The notes: generated from the sequence alone by a model not told the origin. A DNA stretch of 64,000 nt from Novosphingobium sp. (GCF_019748365.1 NZ_JAIEPN010000068.1:1-64000), one strand, 5' to 3'. Shown: positions 41,092 through 51,032, counted from the first letter of the stretch. Numbers and translations: made by a program.

Positions 41092-42213
41092 TCAGGCGAG
41101 ATCGAGTGTGACGATGCCGCAATCGTGGATCTTGCGGTTCTTCCAGCGCGGGCTGGCGAGCGAGCGTTCGACGTCCGCGCGGCCTGAGGTCCAGTGGCCC
41201 TCAACCGTCCCGCGCGAGAATTCGTAGTCCTTGCTGTGCGATTCGAAATTTTCGCTGCGGTTGATCAGGTGGAGGATCGTCACCGGCCAATCGCAGGCGT
41301 GGCTCGTCAGTTCCATGAGGTCCGGATCGGCGCGCAATTCTTCGGGCAGGCGCGCGGCGAGGCGGGCGGCGGCGGCGGTCATCGCCTCCAGTCGCACCTG
41401 CAGATCGGTGCCGAGCCGGGTGCGGCTTGAGAAGCGGATATCCTTCTCGCGCTGTATGGCCTCGCTGAGCGAACGCGGCATCATCCCGCGCGCGCTGAAC
41501 AGATCGACCTGAAAGACCAGCAGCGGCGAAGTGCCGTCGCGCGTATCGAGCACATATTGCAGCGGAGTGTTGGAGACGATGCCGCCATCCCAATAGGGCT
41601 CGCCATCGATCATCACGGCGGGGAAGCCGGGGGGCAGGGCGCCGCTGGCCATCACGTGCTCAGGCCCGATCAGGCGCTCGCGGTTGTCGAAATAGGTGAA
41701 GTTGCCCGAGAGCACGTTCACCGCGCCGACGCTGAAGCGCATCGGGCCGTTGTTGAGCAGGTCGAAATCGACAAGCTCCAGCAACGTCTCGCGCAAGGGG
41801 GCAGTGTCATAGAGGCTGGTGGCTTCGGCCGATCCGGGGAGGGCGAGCCACGGCGGCATGAGGCGCGGGGAAAAGAAGCCGGGGATGCCGCTCATCGCGA
41901 TCACGCCGGCGGCGGCTTCGTTGAACAGCCGGCGGCCCCAGCCATCGTCAAATGGCGAGAAGAACGGAACGCGCGAGGACGTGCGCTCCCAGAAAGTGCG
42001 CAGGGCTTCGAGGCGGCGCTCCGGCGGATTGCCGGCGATCAGCGCGGCGTTGATCGCACCGATCGAAATGCCCGCAACCCATGAGGGTTCGTGCCCGGCG
42101 GCGGCCAGCGCCTCGAACACGCCGGCCTGATAGGCGCCGAGCGCGCCGCCGCCCTGGAGCACAAGCACGTGCGCTTCGGCGTGATGGGGAGAAGGGGTAT
42201 TCGTGCCGGCCAT
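41092..42213 (-). CDS. patatin-like phospholipase (with DUF3734-type C-terminus)
   Basis: A 373-residue lipid acyl hydrolase. The patatin Ser-Asp dyad is clear: oxyanion loop [18 protein letters not shown], nucleophile [18 protein letters not shown] (G-x-S-x-G) and Asp in [17 protein letters not shown]. The C-terminal third, with [20 protein letters not shown], matches the extension usual in proteins encoded beside 3-hydroxybutyrate dehydrogenase. AGGA lies ten bases before the ATG at 42213. The open frame continues far upstream over the opposite-strand smpB, but that part is not coding. It forms a two-gene operon with the 3-hydroxybutyrate dehydrogenase. Confidence 0.92.
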   Translation of the reverse strand: MAGTNTPSPHHAEAHVLVLQGGGALGAYQAGVFEALAAAGHEPSWVAGISIGAINAALIAGNPPERRLEALRTFWERTSSRVPFFSPFDDGWGRRLFNEAAAGVIAMSGIPGFFSPRLMPPWLALPGSAEATSLYDTAPLRETLLELVDFDLLNNGPMRFSVGAVNVLSGNFTYFDNRERLIGPEHVMASGALPPGFPAVMIDGEPYWDGGIVSNTPLQYVLDTRDGTSPLLVFQVDLFSARGMMPRSLSEAIQREKDIRFSSRTRLGTDLQVRLEAMTAAAARLAARLPEELRADPDLMELTSHACDWPVTILHLINRSENFESHSKDYEFSRGTVEGHWTSGRADVERSLASPRWKNRKIHDCGIVTLDLA

Positions 42214-42408
42214 GCCGCTTGATCCTTGTCGCGCCGATGTTGCGCCCTGATTGCGTCTTGCCCGCCCCCGCTGCCTTTTGTGCGCTGCAGCGCGGGCTTG
42301 GCAAGTCCTGATTGCTCCGGTGTTCGCGCCGGAACGGCAAAAGGTTATGGCAATGCGACGGCGGCCTCCCTTTTCTTTCAGGCAGCAGCGGCCTACATGG
42401 CGATGACC

Positions 42409-42891
42409 ATGGTCCGTCCTACTCCGCCCGCCTTCGACAAGAAGAAGATCGTTGCCGAAAACCGCCGCGCGCGCTTCGAGTACTTCATCGAGGATGTCTA
42501 CGAGGCGGGCATCGCGCTGACGGGCACCGAAGTGAAGTCGCTGCGCTTCGGCGAGGGCTCGATCGCGGAGAGCTATGCCGAGGTGAAGGACGGCGAGGTC
42601 TGGCTGGTCAATTCCAACGTGCCCGAATTCAGCCACGGCAACCGCTACAACCACGAGCCCAAGCGGCCGCGCAAGCTCTTGCTGAAAGAGCGCGAGATTG
42701 CCCGGTTCACCGGCGCGGTGGAGCGCAAGGGCATGACGCTGGTGCCGCTTTCGGTCTATTTCAACGGGCGCGGGCGCGCCAAGGTCGAGCTTGCCCTCGC
42801 CAAGGGCAAGAACAACGCCGACAAGCGCGCCACGATCAAGGACCGCGACTGGCAGCGTGACAAGGCGCGCATCATGCGCGAACATGGCTGA
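42409..42891 (+). CDS. smpB: SsrA-binding protein SmpB
   Basis: Binds tmRNA and brings it to stalled ribosomes for trans-translation. The 160-residue product carries [38 protein letters not shown], the central beta-barrel ([20 protein letters not shown]) and a basic C-terminal tail ([20 protein letters not shown]) that enters the mRNA channel. Three in-frame ATGs (42397, 42403, 42409) are present; 42409 gives the canonical N-terminus and length. The stop shares a base with the next start (TGATG). The tmRNA gene itself is not in the window. Confidence 0.96.
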   Translation: MVRPTPPAFDKKKIVAENRRARFEYFIEDVYEAGIALTGTEVKSLRFGEGSIAESYAEVKDGEVWLVNSNVPEFSHGNRYNHEPKRPRKLLLKEREIARFTGAVERKGMTLVPLSVYFNGRGRAKVELALAKGKNNADKRATIKDRDWQRDKARIMREHG

Positions 42892-43481
42892 TGGCGCGTT
42901 CGGAGCGGGATGATCGCAGCGAAATGAAGGGCGGACTTTCCGGCTGGGCGCGGCGAATGATCCCGACGCGCGAAACGCTGGTGAAAAGCCGCTTCGTCCG
43001 CCCGCTGGCGGCCCGCCCCGAACTGTGGCGCTACAATCGCCGCTCGGTGCCGCGCGGCATTGCGGTGGGGCTGTTCGTCGGCATCTTTGCGATGATCCCG
43101 GGCGTCCAGATCGTCGGCGCGGCGCTGATGTGCGTGCCGTTTCGCGGCAACGTGCCGCTCGCCGCAGCAGCAACGCTCCTTTCGAACCCGGCGACGACAC
43201 CGATGATCCTGCTTTGCGCCCTTTGGGTCGGGAGCTTCTTCGGTTTCGATGCCGATCTTGCCACTTTTCAGGCACTGATCGACCGGGGGGCGGGTTTTGG
43301 CGAGTGGGCGAACTGGCTGGTCTCCGCCGCCGCGCCCGCGCTGGTGCTGGGGCTGCTGGCCATCGCGGTGGTTTCGGCAGTGGTCGGTTATGGTGCCGCA
43401 ATCGTGATCTGGCGCTGGTGGACCGGGCGGCGGCGGCGCCTGCGGCTCACCCGGAGTCCTGCGAGGACCCCGCGGGCATGA
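42891..43481 (+). CDS. DUF2062 domain-containing membrane protein
   Basis: A 196-residue inner-membrane protein. A basic N-terminal segment precedes the DUF2062 region with SVPRGIAVGLFVGIFAMIPG, then hydrophobic helices (VPLAAAATLLSNPATTPMIL; LVLGLLAIAVVSAVVGYGAA) and an Arg-rich C-terminal tail. The function of DUF2062 proteins is unknown. It is translationally coupled on both sides, TGATG with smpB and ATGA with cckA, so it is made together with the cell-cycle kinase. Confidence 0.88.
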   Translation: MARSERDDRSEMKGGLSGWARRMIPTRETLVKSRFVRPLAARPELWRYNRRSVPRGIAVGLFVGIFAMIPGVQIVGAALMCVPFRGNVPLAAAATLLSNPATTPMILLCALWVGSFFGFDADLATFQALIDRGAGFGEWANWLVSAAAPALVLGLLAIAVVSAVVGYGAAIVIWRWWTGRRRRLRLTRSPARTPRA

Positions 43482-45964
43482 GCGTGAATGCGTTGACCGC
43501 CGACACAGACGGCCCACGGGAATCGCGCTGGCGCGAGCGGCTCACGGTCGCCTTTGCCGTGCTGGCAAGCGCGCTGCTGCTGTGGCTGGCTTCGGGACAG
43601 GCGGTTACCGCGCTGGCATATGCGCTGGGCGTGGGCTGCCTTGCCATCGCGCTCAGCTTTGCCACGCGCCCGCGCGAGGTGGCGGAAGCAAACGAATTTG
43701 CGCCGCCCGACTGGTCAGTCACCCATGCCGCGATCGAACGCGGTGAGGAAGCGACCGCCATCATCGACCGCGCGGGCCGCCTGACTTGCGCCAATGCGCG
43801 CTTTGCCGAATGCTTCGGCATCGGCGCAGCGCCGCCGCGGATTTCGGGGCTGGAAAGCGCAGCCAACGAGGCGCTTGAAAGTGCCGCGCGCGCCGCCTGG
43901 CGCGATGGCAAGGCTGCTATCGAGCCGATCATCGCCGGTGGGCGCGAATGGCGGCTGGAAATCGAGCGGGCCGGACGCGGGCAGGACTTCCTGATCTGGC
44001 GCTTTGCCCCGTTGGTACGCCGTGATCCGCTGCAGGATGTGATGGGCCACGTGCGCGGTAAAGTCGGCAAGGCGCTGGGGCGCGAAGGCATTCAGATTGC
44101 CGTCGTCGCGCCGGACGGGCTCATCCACGCGGCCAATTCCCTGTTCGCGCTGCGTGCCACCGGCGAGGCTGAGGCAGACATCGCGGGCAGCGACTTTGTC
44201 GGCTACTTCAGCGCCGACGAACAGGAGCGCATCTTCTATGCGCGCGAGGGCAATCGCGGGTCATCTGTGCGCATGCTCCATGTGCCGATTGCCGATCCCG
44301 AGGCCGTGGCGACAAGTTCTGTGGCGGCTGATCCGGCGCAGACGGCCTCACTGTTTCTTCTGATCGACAATCAGGGCGGGGTGGGTGACACCCGCACCGG
44401 CATTCCGCAGATCGAGGCCCTGCTCGCGCGCCTGCCGCTGGGCCTGGCGATGACCGACCGCGACGGGCGGTTCCTGTTTGCCAACAAGGCCTTCCTGCGC
44501 GCCGCCGGGCACGACGAGAGCGGCCCGCCGCCCTATCCGTCAGACCTCGTGATCCGCGAGGACAAGGGCGCACTCGCCGATGCGGTGCGCCGGTTTGCGC
44601 AAGGCAGCGGTGGCGCAGGCGATGTGGCGGTGCGGCTGCGCACCGCGCCCGAGGATCCGGTTTCGCTCAGCCTTGCCGGGGTGCGCGGGCTGGGCGAGGG
44701 CGCGGTGATCCTCAGCCTCAAGGATTCGTCCGAGGAAACCCGCCTCAAGCGCGAGATCGCGCAGGCGACCAAGATGCAGGCGGTCGGCCAGCTGGCAGGC
44801 GGCGTCGCGCACGATTTCAACAACGTGCTGACCGCGATCATCGGCTACTGCGATCTCATGCTGATGCGCCACACGCCGGGCGATAGCGACTACGACGACA
44901 TCCAGCAGATCCGCGCCAATTCGAACCGCGCGGCGAGCCTCACGCGCCAGCTGCTCGCCTTCTCGCGCCAGCAGACCTTGCGGCCCGAAGTGTTGCAGCT
45001 GCCCGATGTGGTGGCGGAAATCTCCACCCTGCTGAAGCGCCTGCTGGGCGAGAAGATCCTGCTCGAAGTGACGCATGACCGCGGCCTCGGGCTGGTGCGG
45101 GCGGACCCGGTGCAGCTCGAGCAGGTGCTCCTCAACCTCGCGGTCAATGCGCGCGATGCCATGACCGGCAATGGCGCGCCGGGCGGCATTCCGGCGACCA
45201 AGGGCGGTGGCGTGCTCCGGCTCAAGACCAAGCGGGTCACCGCCGCCGACGTGCGTTCGATGAAGAGCGAGATTCTTCCCATCGGCGATTATACCGCGCT
45301 GATCGTGGAGGATACCGGGCACGGCATTCCCCCGGCGCAGATCGGCAAGATATTCGAACCGTTCTTCACCACCAAGGAGAAGGGCAAGGGCACCGGGCTC
45401 GGGCTTTCCACGGTCTACGGCATCGTCAAGCAATCGGGCGGGTTCATCTTTGCCGAAAGCGAAGTGGGCAAGGGCACGCGCTTCTCGATCTACTTCCCGG
45501 TCCACGTCCCCGATGCAGCCGATGCCGAGGAAGCGGCAGCTGCGGCGACCGCCGCCAAGCTGCCGCCCAAGCGCAAGCAATGGTCCGGTGGCGGACGCGT
45601 GCTGCTGGTGGAGGACGAGGACACTGTGCGCGCGGTCGCCGAACGCGCGCTGGTGCGGCAAGGCTATGAGGTGACCACCGCGAGCGACGGCGAAGACGGG
45701 CTGGAGGCATTGGGCCGCGCTATCTCGGCTGCCGAGGAGTTCGACCTCGTCGTCTCCGACGTGGTCATGCCGAGCATGGACGGCCCTGCCATGGCCCGCG
45801 AGATTCGCGCGCTGCGGCCAGAGCTGCCGGTGCTGTTCATGTCGGGCTATGCCGAGGAGCAGCTGCGGCGCGAGATCGACATTCCCAACATGTACTTCCT
45901 CGCCAAGCCCTTCAGTGTGGCGCAGATCTGCACGGCGGTGGAAGACGTTCTGAAAGCGCGCTGA
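43478..45964 (+). CDS. cckA: cell-cycle hybrid histidine kinase CckA
   Basis: CckA is the bifunctional hybrid kinase/phosphatase that feeds phosphate through ChpT to the master regulator CtrA in alphaproteobacteria. The 828-residue protein has two N-terminal membrane helices (about residues 20-65), PAS-like sensor regions (about 80-200, 215-300 and 310-420) and a dimerisation/phosphoacceptor helix with His445 (LAGGVAHDFNNVLTAIIGYC). The ATPase domain has NLAVNARDAM, DTGHGIPPAQIGKIFEPFFT and GTGLGLSTVYGIVKQSGG, and a receiver domain follows with Asp761 (LVVSDVVMPSMDGPAM). The HDFNN box and the smpB linkage distinguish it from other hybrid kinases. The ATG overlaps the DUF2062 stop. Confidence 0.93.
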   Translation: MSVNALTADTDGPRESRWRERLTVAFAVLASALLLWLASGQAVTALAYALGVGCLAIALSFATRPREVAEANEFAPPDWSVTHAAIERGEEATAIIDRAGRLTCANARFAECFGIGAAPPRISGLESAANEALESAARAAWRDGKAAIEPIIAGGREWRLEIERAGRGQDFLIWRFAPLVRRDPLQDVMGHVRGKVGKALGREGIQIAVVAPDGLIHAANSLFALRATGEAEADIAGSDFVGYFSADEQERIFYAREGNRGSSVRMLHVPIADPEAVATSSVAADPAQTASLFLLIDNQGGVGDTRTGIPQIEALLARLPLGLAMTDRDGRFLFANKAFLRAAGHDESGPPPYPSDLVIREDKGALADAVRRFAQGSGGAGDVAVRLRTAPEDPVSLSLAGVRGLGEGAVILSLKDSSEETRLKREIAQATKMQAVGQLAGGVAHDFNNVLTAIIGYCDLMLMRHTPGDSDYDDIQQIRANSNRAASLTRQLLAFSRQQTLRPEVLQLPDVVAEISTLLKRLLGEKILLEVTHDRGLGLVRADPVQLEQVLLNLAVNARDAMTGNGAPGGIPATKGGGVLRLKTKRVTAADVRSMKSEILPIGDYTALIVEDTGHGIPPAQIGKIFEPFFTTKEKGKGTGLGLSTVYGIVKQSGGFIFAESEVGKGTRFSIYFPVHVPDAADAEEAAAAATAAKLPPKRKQWSGGGRVLLVEDEDTVRAVAERALVRQGYEVTTASDGEDGLEALGRAISAAEEFDLVVSDVVMPSMDGPAMAREIRALRPELPVLFMSGYAEEQLRREIDIPNMYFLAKPFSVAQICTAVEDVLKAR

Positions 45965-45970
45965 GACGGA

Positions 45971-46993
45971 TCAGGGGGCTGCGTCGAAGCTTGGGACCGG
46001 CTTGTCCTTCCACGCTTTTGCCACCACCGCGAGATTGTTGGCGTGGGCATCGCGATAGGGCCACCAGAGGCTGACATCGCCGCGCTTGATCGCATCGCCG
46101 ACGAAGCTGGCGAGCGGCTGTTTCTGGAAATCGGCGTCGTGCGAATGCTCGACCAGCGCGCGGATATAGGCGCGCGTCGTGTCGATCAGGCCGAGTCCGT
46201 AGCCGCCGGCCGCGATCACCGCGGGATTGCCATGGTTGGGCAGGATCTTCGTGAAGCCCCAGCCGCGCATGGCACCCAGCGCCGCGTATTGCTGCGGGAT
46301 CGAGTCCGGCTCGGCCACAAAAGTCGCGGTGTCTTCCAGCGTATCGCCGGCGAGGAGCAGCTTGTCGTCCGGCAGTTCGATCACGAGGCCGTCGGCGGAG
46401 TGGATCGCGACCGGGTGGAGTTTGACCTGCACGCCACCGATCATCAGCGTCACCACGCTGTCGTTCGCAATCCCGACGTTCGGCAGGATCAGCGGGCGGA
46501 TGGCGGGAGGGCCTTCCTCGGTGCCGGCCTCGATCGCGGCACGCTTCACGGTGAGTTTCACCCGGGTCGCCTCGGTCGCGATGCGCATGCTGTCGGCATA
46601 GACCACGTTGCCGCCGATGTGATCGAGGTGCCAGTGGCTGGTGGCAAGGATGAAGCGCTTCACACCGGCCTTGGTGAGCCAATCGCGCACCCACTGCGCC
46701 GAGGCGGGATCGGTGAAAGTGTCGTAGACCAGCGCCGTATCGCCGTCATGAATGGCGTAAGTCGCGACGCCAACGAAGATCGCGCCGAGATCGGGCCAGC
46801 GGCGTGGGCCCGGCGGCACCGAGGCTTCTTCCGGGCGCCCCTGATAGAAGGCGGTGAGGTGATCGTTGATCGCGATTGCGCGGACAGCATGTGCTGCATC
46901 CTGCGCGGCGGCCGGCGAAACGTGCGCGAGGCACGATGCGGCAAATGCGAAAACTGCCACAGATTTGATCAAGATACTTCCGCCTGTGCTCAT
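45971..46993 (-). CDS. periplasmic MBL-fold metallo-hydrolase
   Basis: A 340-residue exported metallo-beta-lactamase-fold protein. The signal peptide is SVAVFAFAASCLAHVSPAAA. The zinc site is shown by ATSHWHLDHIGGN (H-x-H-x-D-H), LHPVAIHSADGLVIELPDDK (third His) and LLAGDTLEDTATF, with KILPNHGNPAVI as a late His. The substrate is unclear; the sequence suggests a general hydrolase rather than a known carbapenemase, although a beta-lactamase activity cannot be excluded by eye. It converges on cckA with only six bases between the stops, and the 147-base gap upstream is shared with the divergent GH38 gene. Confidence 0.87.
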   Translation of the reverse strand: MSTGGSILIKSVAVFAFAASCLAHVSPAAAQDAAHAVRAIAINDHLTAFYQGRPEEASVPPGPRRWPDLGAIFVGVATYAIHDGDTALVYDTFTDPASAQWVRDWLTKAGVKRFILATSHWHLDHIGGNVVYADSMRIATEATRVKLTVKRAAIEAGTEEGPPAIRPLILPNVGIANDSVVTLMIGGVQVKLHPVAIHSADGLVIELPDDKLLLAGDTLEDTATFVAEPDSIPQQYAALGAMRGWGFTKILPNHGNPAVIAAGGYGLGLIDTTRAYIRALVEHSHDADFQKQPLASFVGDAIKRGDVSLWWPYRDAHANNLAVVAKAWKDKPVPSFDAAP

Positions 46994-47102
46994 GGTTTGA
47001 TCATGGTGCGCTGCAGCACAGATTAGGGGTGCCCCAATGTCTGTCAATCTTGCTTGCCGGTTTACCACCAATCTGTTCGTTTCTTGTCATAAGCGCGTGG
47101 TA

Positions 47103-47127
47103 TTTTCGAATTGGCGCGATTCGAAAA
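47103..47127. promoter_or_regulatory. inverted repeat TTTTCGAAT-N7-ATTCGAAAA before the GH38-like gene
   Basis: Two perfect 9-base arms with a 7-base spacer end 13 bases before the ATG at 47141. The symmetry and position suit an operator that would block transcription or translation of the glycosidase gene, as in sugar-responsive repression. No repressor gene is adjacent, and a hairpin in the 5' leader is an alternative reading. Confidence 0.45.
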
Positions 47128-47140
47128 AGATTGGTTTACC

Positions 47141-49747
47141 ATGCGTTTAACATCTGTTCTGGTCCTGCTTTTTGCAGGATGTGCCACTGTGTCCGCTGCT
47201 CCGGCAACAGCCGCCGAAGTGCCCAAGCGCATCTACATCGCGCCTGATGACCACACCGACTACATGTGGTCTGCGAGTGCCGAAGCCTATTCCGACTATT
47301 TCCCCCGCGCGCTCGATGCCTATCTTGATCAAATCGATGCGACTGCGATGCTCCCGCCCGACCAGCAGGCCCGCTGGAACACCGACGGCTCGCTGTGGAT
47401 GTGGGAATATGAGCGCCAGCGGACGCCGGCGCAGATGCAGCGACTGATGAACCGCGTGCGCGACGGGCACATCTCGATGCCGCTCAACACCCTCGTCGAA
47501 GTGCGCGGATCGATGCCGCTCGAAGCGCAGCTGCGCGACATGTACTACGCTGGCCGTCTGGAGCGCCGTTTTGGTGTGCGTTTCACGCTCGGCATTGCGA
47601 TGGAGAACCAGACCCAGCCGCTGGGCCTGGGCTCGGTCTTTGCCGGCGCCGGCGCGCTCTACAGCTGGAGGGGCGTCTGCGCCTGCGCGACGCAAGTGAC
47701 GGCCTCGGGGCAGCGGCTCAACCCGGCCTACTGGTGGACCGGGCCCGACGGCTCGCGCCTGCTCACCAAATGGATGTCGCTCGAACACCGGCTTCCCTCG
47801 GCGGTGGACGCAAACGGCAACCAGGGCCCGGGCGGCTATGCCGAGGCGCGCTATCCGCGTGAAGTGGTGCCGTTTGTCACGAGCGATGCCACCTTCCGCA
47901 GCCATTGGCCCTACGATGTGATCGGGCTGATCGGGCAGGGCTGGGACGATGCCGAACAGATCGTGCCGCTGAGCGACCGGGTGAACAGCTTCCCGGCCGT
48001 CGCGCAGGATCTTTCCGATGCCGACCGCCGCGTGATCGTCTCCAACACCGAGGACTTCTTCCGCGATTTCGAGAAGACCTATGGCGCCACGCTGCCATCC
48101 GAACAGGTGAGCTATGGCAACGAGTGGGAACTCGCGCTGGCCTCGATTGCCGAGAAATCGGCGCGTGTGCGGCGCGCGATCGAGAAACTGCGCAGCGCCG
48201 AGGCCATGGCAACCGTGGTCGCCTTGCAGGATCCGGCCTTCCTGAGCGGTCGCGATGCCGCGCGCGATGCGGCATGGCGCTCGGTGGGGCTGTTCTTCGA
48301 GCACGACATCGTGGGCGGCGGCGTTATCGGCGATGGTGCGCGGATCGTCTTCCAGGAAGCGCAAGTCGCCACGATCGAGCGCTACGTCGATACGCTGCTC
48401 GCCGATGCGTCGGCGAGGATGAGCCAGTTGGTGCCCGGCACGACTGCAGGCAGGCGCTTCTTTGTGTTCAATGCGCTCGGCTATTCGCGCACCGCGCCGG
48501 CCGAAGTGCCCTATCCCGGCACGGGGCCTTTCAGCGTTGTCGTCGCGGGCACAACCACTCCCCTGCCGGCAGAAGCGATCGGTTCCGGTTCCGAGCGGCG
48601 CATCCGCTTTCTTGCAACATCGGTGCCTTCGATCGGCTACCGGCTTTACGACATTCGCGATGTCGCTGCGTCGTCCGCATTGCCTGATACGGCGCGCTTT
48701 GAAGGCGGCGTGCTGATCACCTCGCGCTACCGGATCGTCATGGACGGGCGCGGTGCGATCCAGTCGCTGGTCGAGCCGGGGCGCGCCGGGCGCGAATGGG
48801 TGCGGCCTGACGGCGGCCGTGCGCTCAACGATCTGGGCGAGGGGGCCGGCACGGTCGTGCTCGAATCGAACGGCCCGGTTTCGGCCACTTTGCGTGCCGA
48901 CATCGATGGGCCGCAGCCGCGCACGGTGCGCCTGACGGTCTATGCCGGCTCGGGCCGGATCGATCTCGAGAACCGGATTGCCGCCGGGTTCAATGATCTG
49001 AAGACCTACAGCTTCCCCTTCGCGATCGACAGGCCGCTGGTGCGGCATGAGGAAGTGGGCGCGGTGATTCCGGCCCGCCAGGCCGCTTCGGGCGGGCTCA
49101 GCACGCGCACGCAGAACACGCTCTACGAGTGGCTCACGCTGGGCCACTTTGCCGACATGACATCGGGCAGCGGTCGGGATGGCGTCACGCTCTCCAACAG
49201 CGATGCCTATTTCATGCGGCTGGGTACGTCCGATCCGCATCGGCTGGATATCACGACTCCGCGGATCGATGTGCTGGCTGGCGGTCGGATCAACGGGCTC
49301 GGCCTCCCCGGCCAAGGGGGCGATACCCAGTTCCTCCATCGCTTCTCGCTGCTGCCGCACGCCGCCTACAACCAGAACATCGCGATGCGGTTTGCGCTTG
49401 AGGCGCAGAATCCGTTTGTGACGGGGCCGGCGACCGGGCCGCTCAAGGGCGCGCTGCTTGCCTCGAAAGCGTGGAGCCTGCTTTCCCCAAATTCCGCCCA
49501 GGCGCTGGTCTGGGCGGTCAAGCCTGCCGAGGAAGGGATCGGGGCTGGGGTGATCGTGCGGCTGTGGAACCAGAACCGGCTGCCGGTGACGGCGGGCCTG
49601 CGCCTCCAGCAACGCTATACGGCCGCCACGATCCAGCGTACCACGAGCATCGAGACCGACGTCGCGGCGGATGATCCGGTCGCGATGCCAGATCCCACCG
49701 CACTGCGCGGCAACCAGATCGGGACCTTCCGAATCAAGCTTCCCTGA
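47141..49747 (+). CDS. glycoside hydrolase family 38-like protein, exported
   Basis: An 868-residue exported protein related to GH38 alpha-mannosidases. The signal ends in FAGC at residue 14, so it may be a lipoprotein. The N-terminal catalytic barrel shows the metal-binding His-x-Asp of the family in IAPDDHTDYMWSASAEAYSD (His38, Asp40) and DGSLWMWEYERQRTPAQMQR. The C-terminal half contains the beta-sandwich domains of GH38 (RFFVFNALGYSRTAPAEVPY; GRIDLENRIA). The canonical nucleophile segment is not clear to me, so activity on alpha-mannosides is inferred from the fold. No transporter or other sugar genes are nearby. A 9-bp inverted repeat directly upstream may control it. Confidence 0.78.
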   Translation: MRLTSVLVLLFAGCATVSAAPATAAEVPKRIYIAPDDHTDYMWSASAEAYSDYFPRALDAYLDQIDATAMLPPDQQARWNTDGSLWMWEYERQRTPAQMQRLMNRVRDGHISMPLNTLVEVRGSMPLEAQLRDMYYAGRLERRFGVRFTLGIAMENQTQPLGLGSVFAGAGALYSWRGVCACATQVTASGQRLNPAYWWTGPDGSRLLTKWMSLEHRLPSAVDANGNQGPGGYAEARYPREVVPFVTSDATFRSHWPYDVIGLIGQGWDDAEQIVPLSDRVNSFPAVAQDLSDADRRVIVSNTEDFFRDFEKTYGATLPSEQVSYGNEWELALASIAEKSARVRRAIEKLRSAEAMATVVALQDPAFLSGRDAARDAAWRSVGLFFEHDIVGGGVIGDGARIVFQEAQVATIERYVDTLLADASARMSQLVPGTTAGRRFFVFNALGYSRTAPAEVPYPGTGPFSVVVAGTTTPLPAEAIGSGSERRIRFLATSVPSIGYRLYDIRDVAASSALPDTARFEGGVLITSRYRIVMDGRGAIQSLVEPGRAGREWVRPDGGRALNDLGEGAGTVVLESNGPVSATLRADIDGPQPRTVRLTVYAGSGRIDLENRIAAGFNDLKTYSFPFAIDRPLVRHEEVGAVIPARQAASGGLSTRTQNTLYEWLTLGHFADMTSGSGRDGVTLSNSDAYFMRLGTSDPHRLDITTPRIDVLAGGRINGLGLPGQGGDTQFLHRFSLLPHAAYNQNIAMRFALEAQNPFVTGPATGPLKGALLASKAWSLLSPNSAQALVWAVKPAEEGIGAGVIVRLWNQNRLPVTAGLRLQQRYTAATIQRTTSIETDVAADDPVAMPDPTALRGNQIGTFRIKLP

Positions 49748-49873
49748 TAATTTTTTTGCACCGTTTAGGCGAGATCTGGCCTGTGCGGTGATGGAAACCG
49801 GTCTTGCGCGCGGAAATTCCTTTGGAATATCCGTGATGTGAGACCGGTTTCTGCCGATTTTGCAAGGAACGCC

Positions 49874-49888
49874 GTTCCCCTCTTGTTC
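49874..49888. promoter_or_regulatory. LexA (SOS) box GTTC-N7-GTTC in front of recA
   Basis: GTTCCCCTCTTGTTC fits the alphaproteobacterial LexA consensus GTTC-N7-GTTC exactly and ends 40 bases before the recA ATG. An overlapping inverted repeat, TTGTTC-N5-GAACAA (49883-49899), follows. DNA damage would relieve LexA repression here. The lexA gene is not in the window. Confidence 0.88.
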
Positions 49889-49928
49889 CAACAGAACAAA
49901 ATGGGTACAAGGCTGGTGTTGACGGTTC

Positions 49929-51032
49929 ATGTCAGCCATCTCTAGCAAGGGGAAGCAAGCCATGGCGGCGCAGTTGAAGCTTATCCAGGAAGGCAAAGAC
50001 AAGGACATGGATCGTCAGAAAGCGCTCGATGCAGCGCTCGCACAGATCGACAAGGCATTCGGCAAGGGCTCGGCCATGCGGCTGGGCTCGAAACAGACCA
50101 TGCAGGTCGAGGCGATCTCGACCGGTTCGCTCGGGCTCGATATCGCGCTCGGTGTGGGCGGACTGCCGCGTGGGCGCGTGATCGAGGTCTACGGGCCGGA
50201 AAGCTCGGGCAAGACGACGCTCGCGCTCCACGTGATCGCAGAGGCGCAGAAGACGGGCGGCACCGCTGCCTTCGTCGATGCCGAGCATGCGCTTGATCCG
50301 GTCTATGCCAAGAAGCTGGGCGTCAACATCGACGAACTGATCGTTTCGCAGCCCGACACTGGCGAGCAGGCGCTGGAGATCGTCGATACGCTGGTGCGTT
50401 CGAACGCGATCGACGTGCTCGTGGTCGACTCGGTCGCCGCGCTGGTGCCCCGTGCGGAAATCGAAGGCGAGATGGGCGATAGCCATGTGGGCCTTCAGGC
50501 GCGCCTCATGTCGCAGAGCCTGCGCAAGCTGACCGGCTCGATCAGCCGCTCGCGCTGTATGGTGATCTTCATCAACCAGCTGCGCATGAAGATCGGCGTG
50601 ATGTACGGCAACCCGGAGACGACGACGGGCGGTAACGCGCTCAAGTTCTATGCCTCGGTCCGCCTCGATATCCGCCGCACCGGCCAGATCAAGGACCGCG
50701 ACGATATCGTTGGCAACGCCACCCGCGTGAAGGTCGTCAAGAACAAGGTCGCCCCGCCGTTCAAGCAGGTCGAGTTCGACATCATGTACGGCGAGGGCAT
50801 TTCGAAGATCGGCGAGATTCTCGATCTCGGCGTCAAGGCCGGGGTCGTCGAGAAGTCGGGCGCCTGGTTCAGCTACGATTCGATCCGGATCGGGCAGGGC
50901 CGCGAGAACGCCAAGAACTACCTGCGCGAAAATCGTGAACTTTGCGACAAGTTGGAAGCCGCGATCCGCGGCCAGACCGACAAGGTCGCCGAAGGGCTGA
51001 TGGCTGGTCCGGACGCGGACGACGACATCTGA
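49929..51032 (+). CDS. recA: recombinase RecA
   Basis: RecA forms filaments on single-stranded DNA, catalyses strand exchange and triggers LexA self-cleavage. The 367-residue product has Walker A GPESSGKT (89-96), the [20 protein letters not shown] segment with Walker B, loop L1/L2 residues in [20 protein letters not shown], and the acidic C-terminal tail (AGPDADDDI). ATG at 49929 or 49962 could start it; the first adds a short extension common in alphaproteobacteria. A LexA box lies upstream and an intrinsic terminator downstream, so it is a single-gene SOS unit. Confidence 0.98.
   Translation: MSAISSKGKQAMAAQLKLIQEGKDKDMDRQKALDAALAQIDKAFGKGSAMRLGSKQTMQVEAISTGSLGLDIALGVGGLPRGRVIEVYGPESSGKTTLALHVIAEAQKTGGTAAFVDAEHALDPVYAKKLGVNIDELIVSQPDTGEQALEIVDTLVRSNAIDVLVVDSVAALVPRAEIEGEMGDSHVGLQARLMSQSLRKLTGSISRSRCMVIFINQLRMKIGVMYGNPETTTGGNALKFYASVRLDIRRTGQIKDRDDIVGNATRVKVVKNKVAPPFKQVEFDIMYGEGISKIGEILDLGVKAGVVEKSGAWFSYDSIRIGQGRENAKNYLRENRELCDKLEAAIRGQTDKVAEGLMAGPDADDDI

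Noticed and set aside
45971..46993. Acquired metallo-beta-lactamase resistance gene
   Set aside because: The MBL fold and H-x-H-x-D-H motif are present, but nothing by eye ties it to a known lactamase class and there is no mobile context; called only as a metallo-hydrolase.
47147..50008. Open reading frame of 953 codons on the minus strand opposite the GH38-like gene and recA start
   Set aside because: It is the mirror of biased codons on the other strand: no start signal, His/Arg/Pro-rich low-complexity product, no family resemblance, and it covers the recA promoter.
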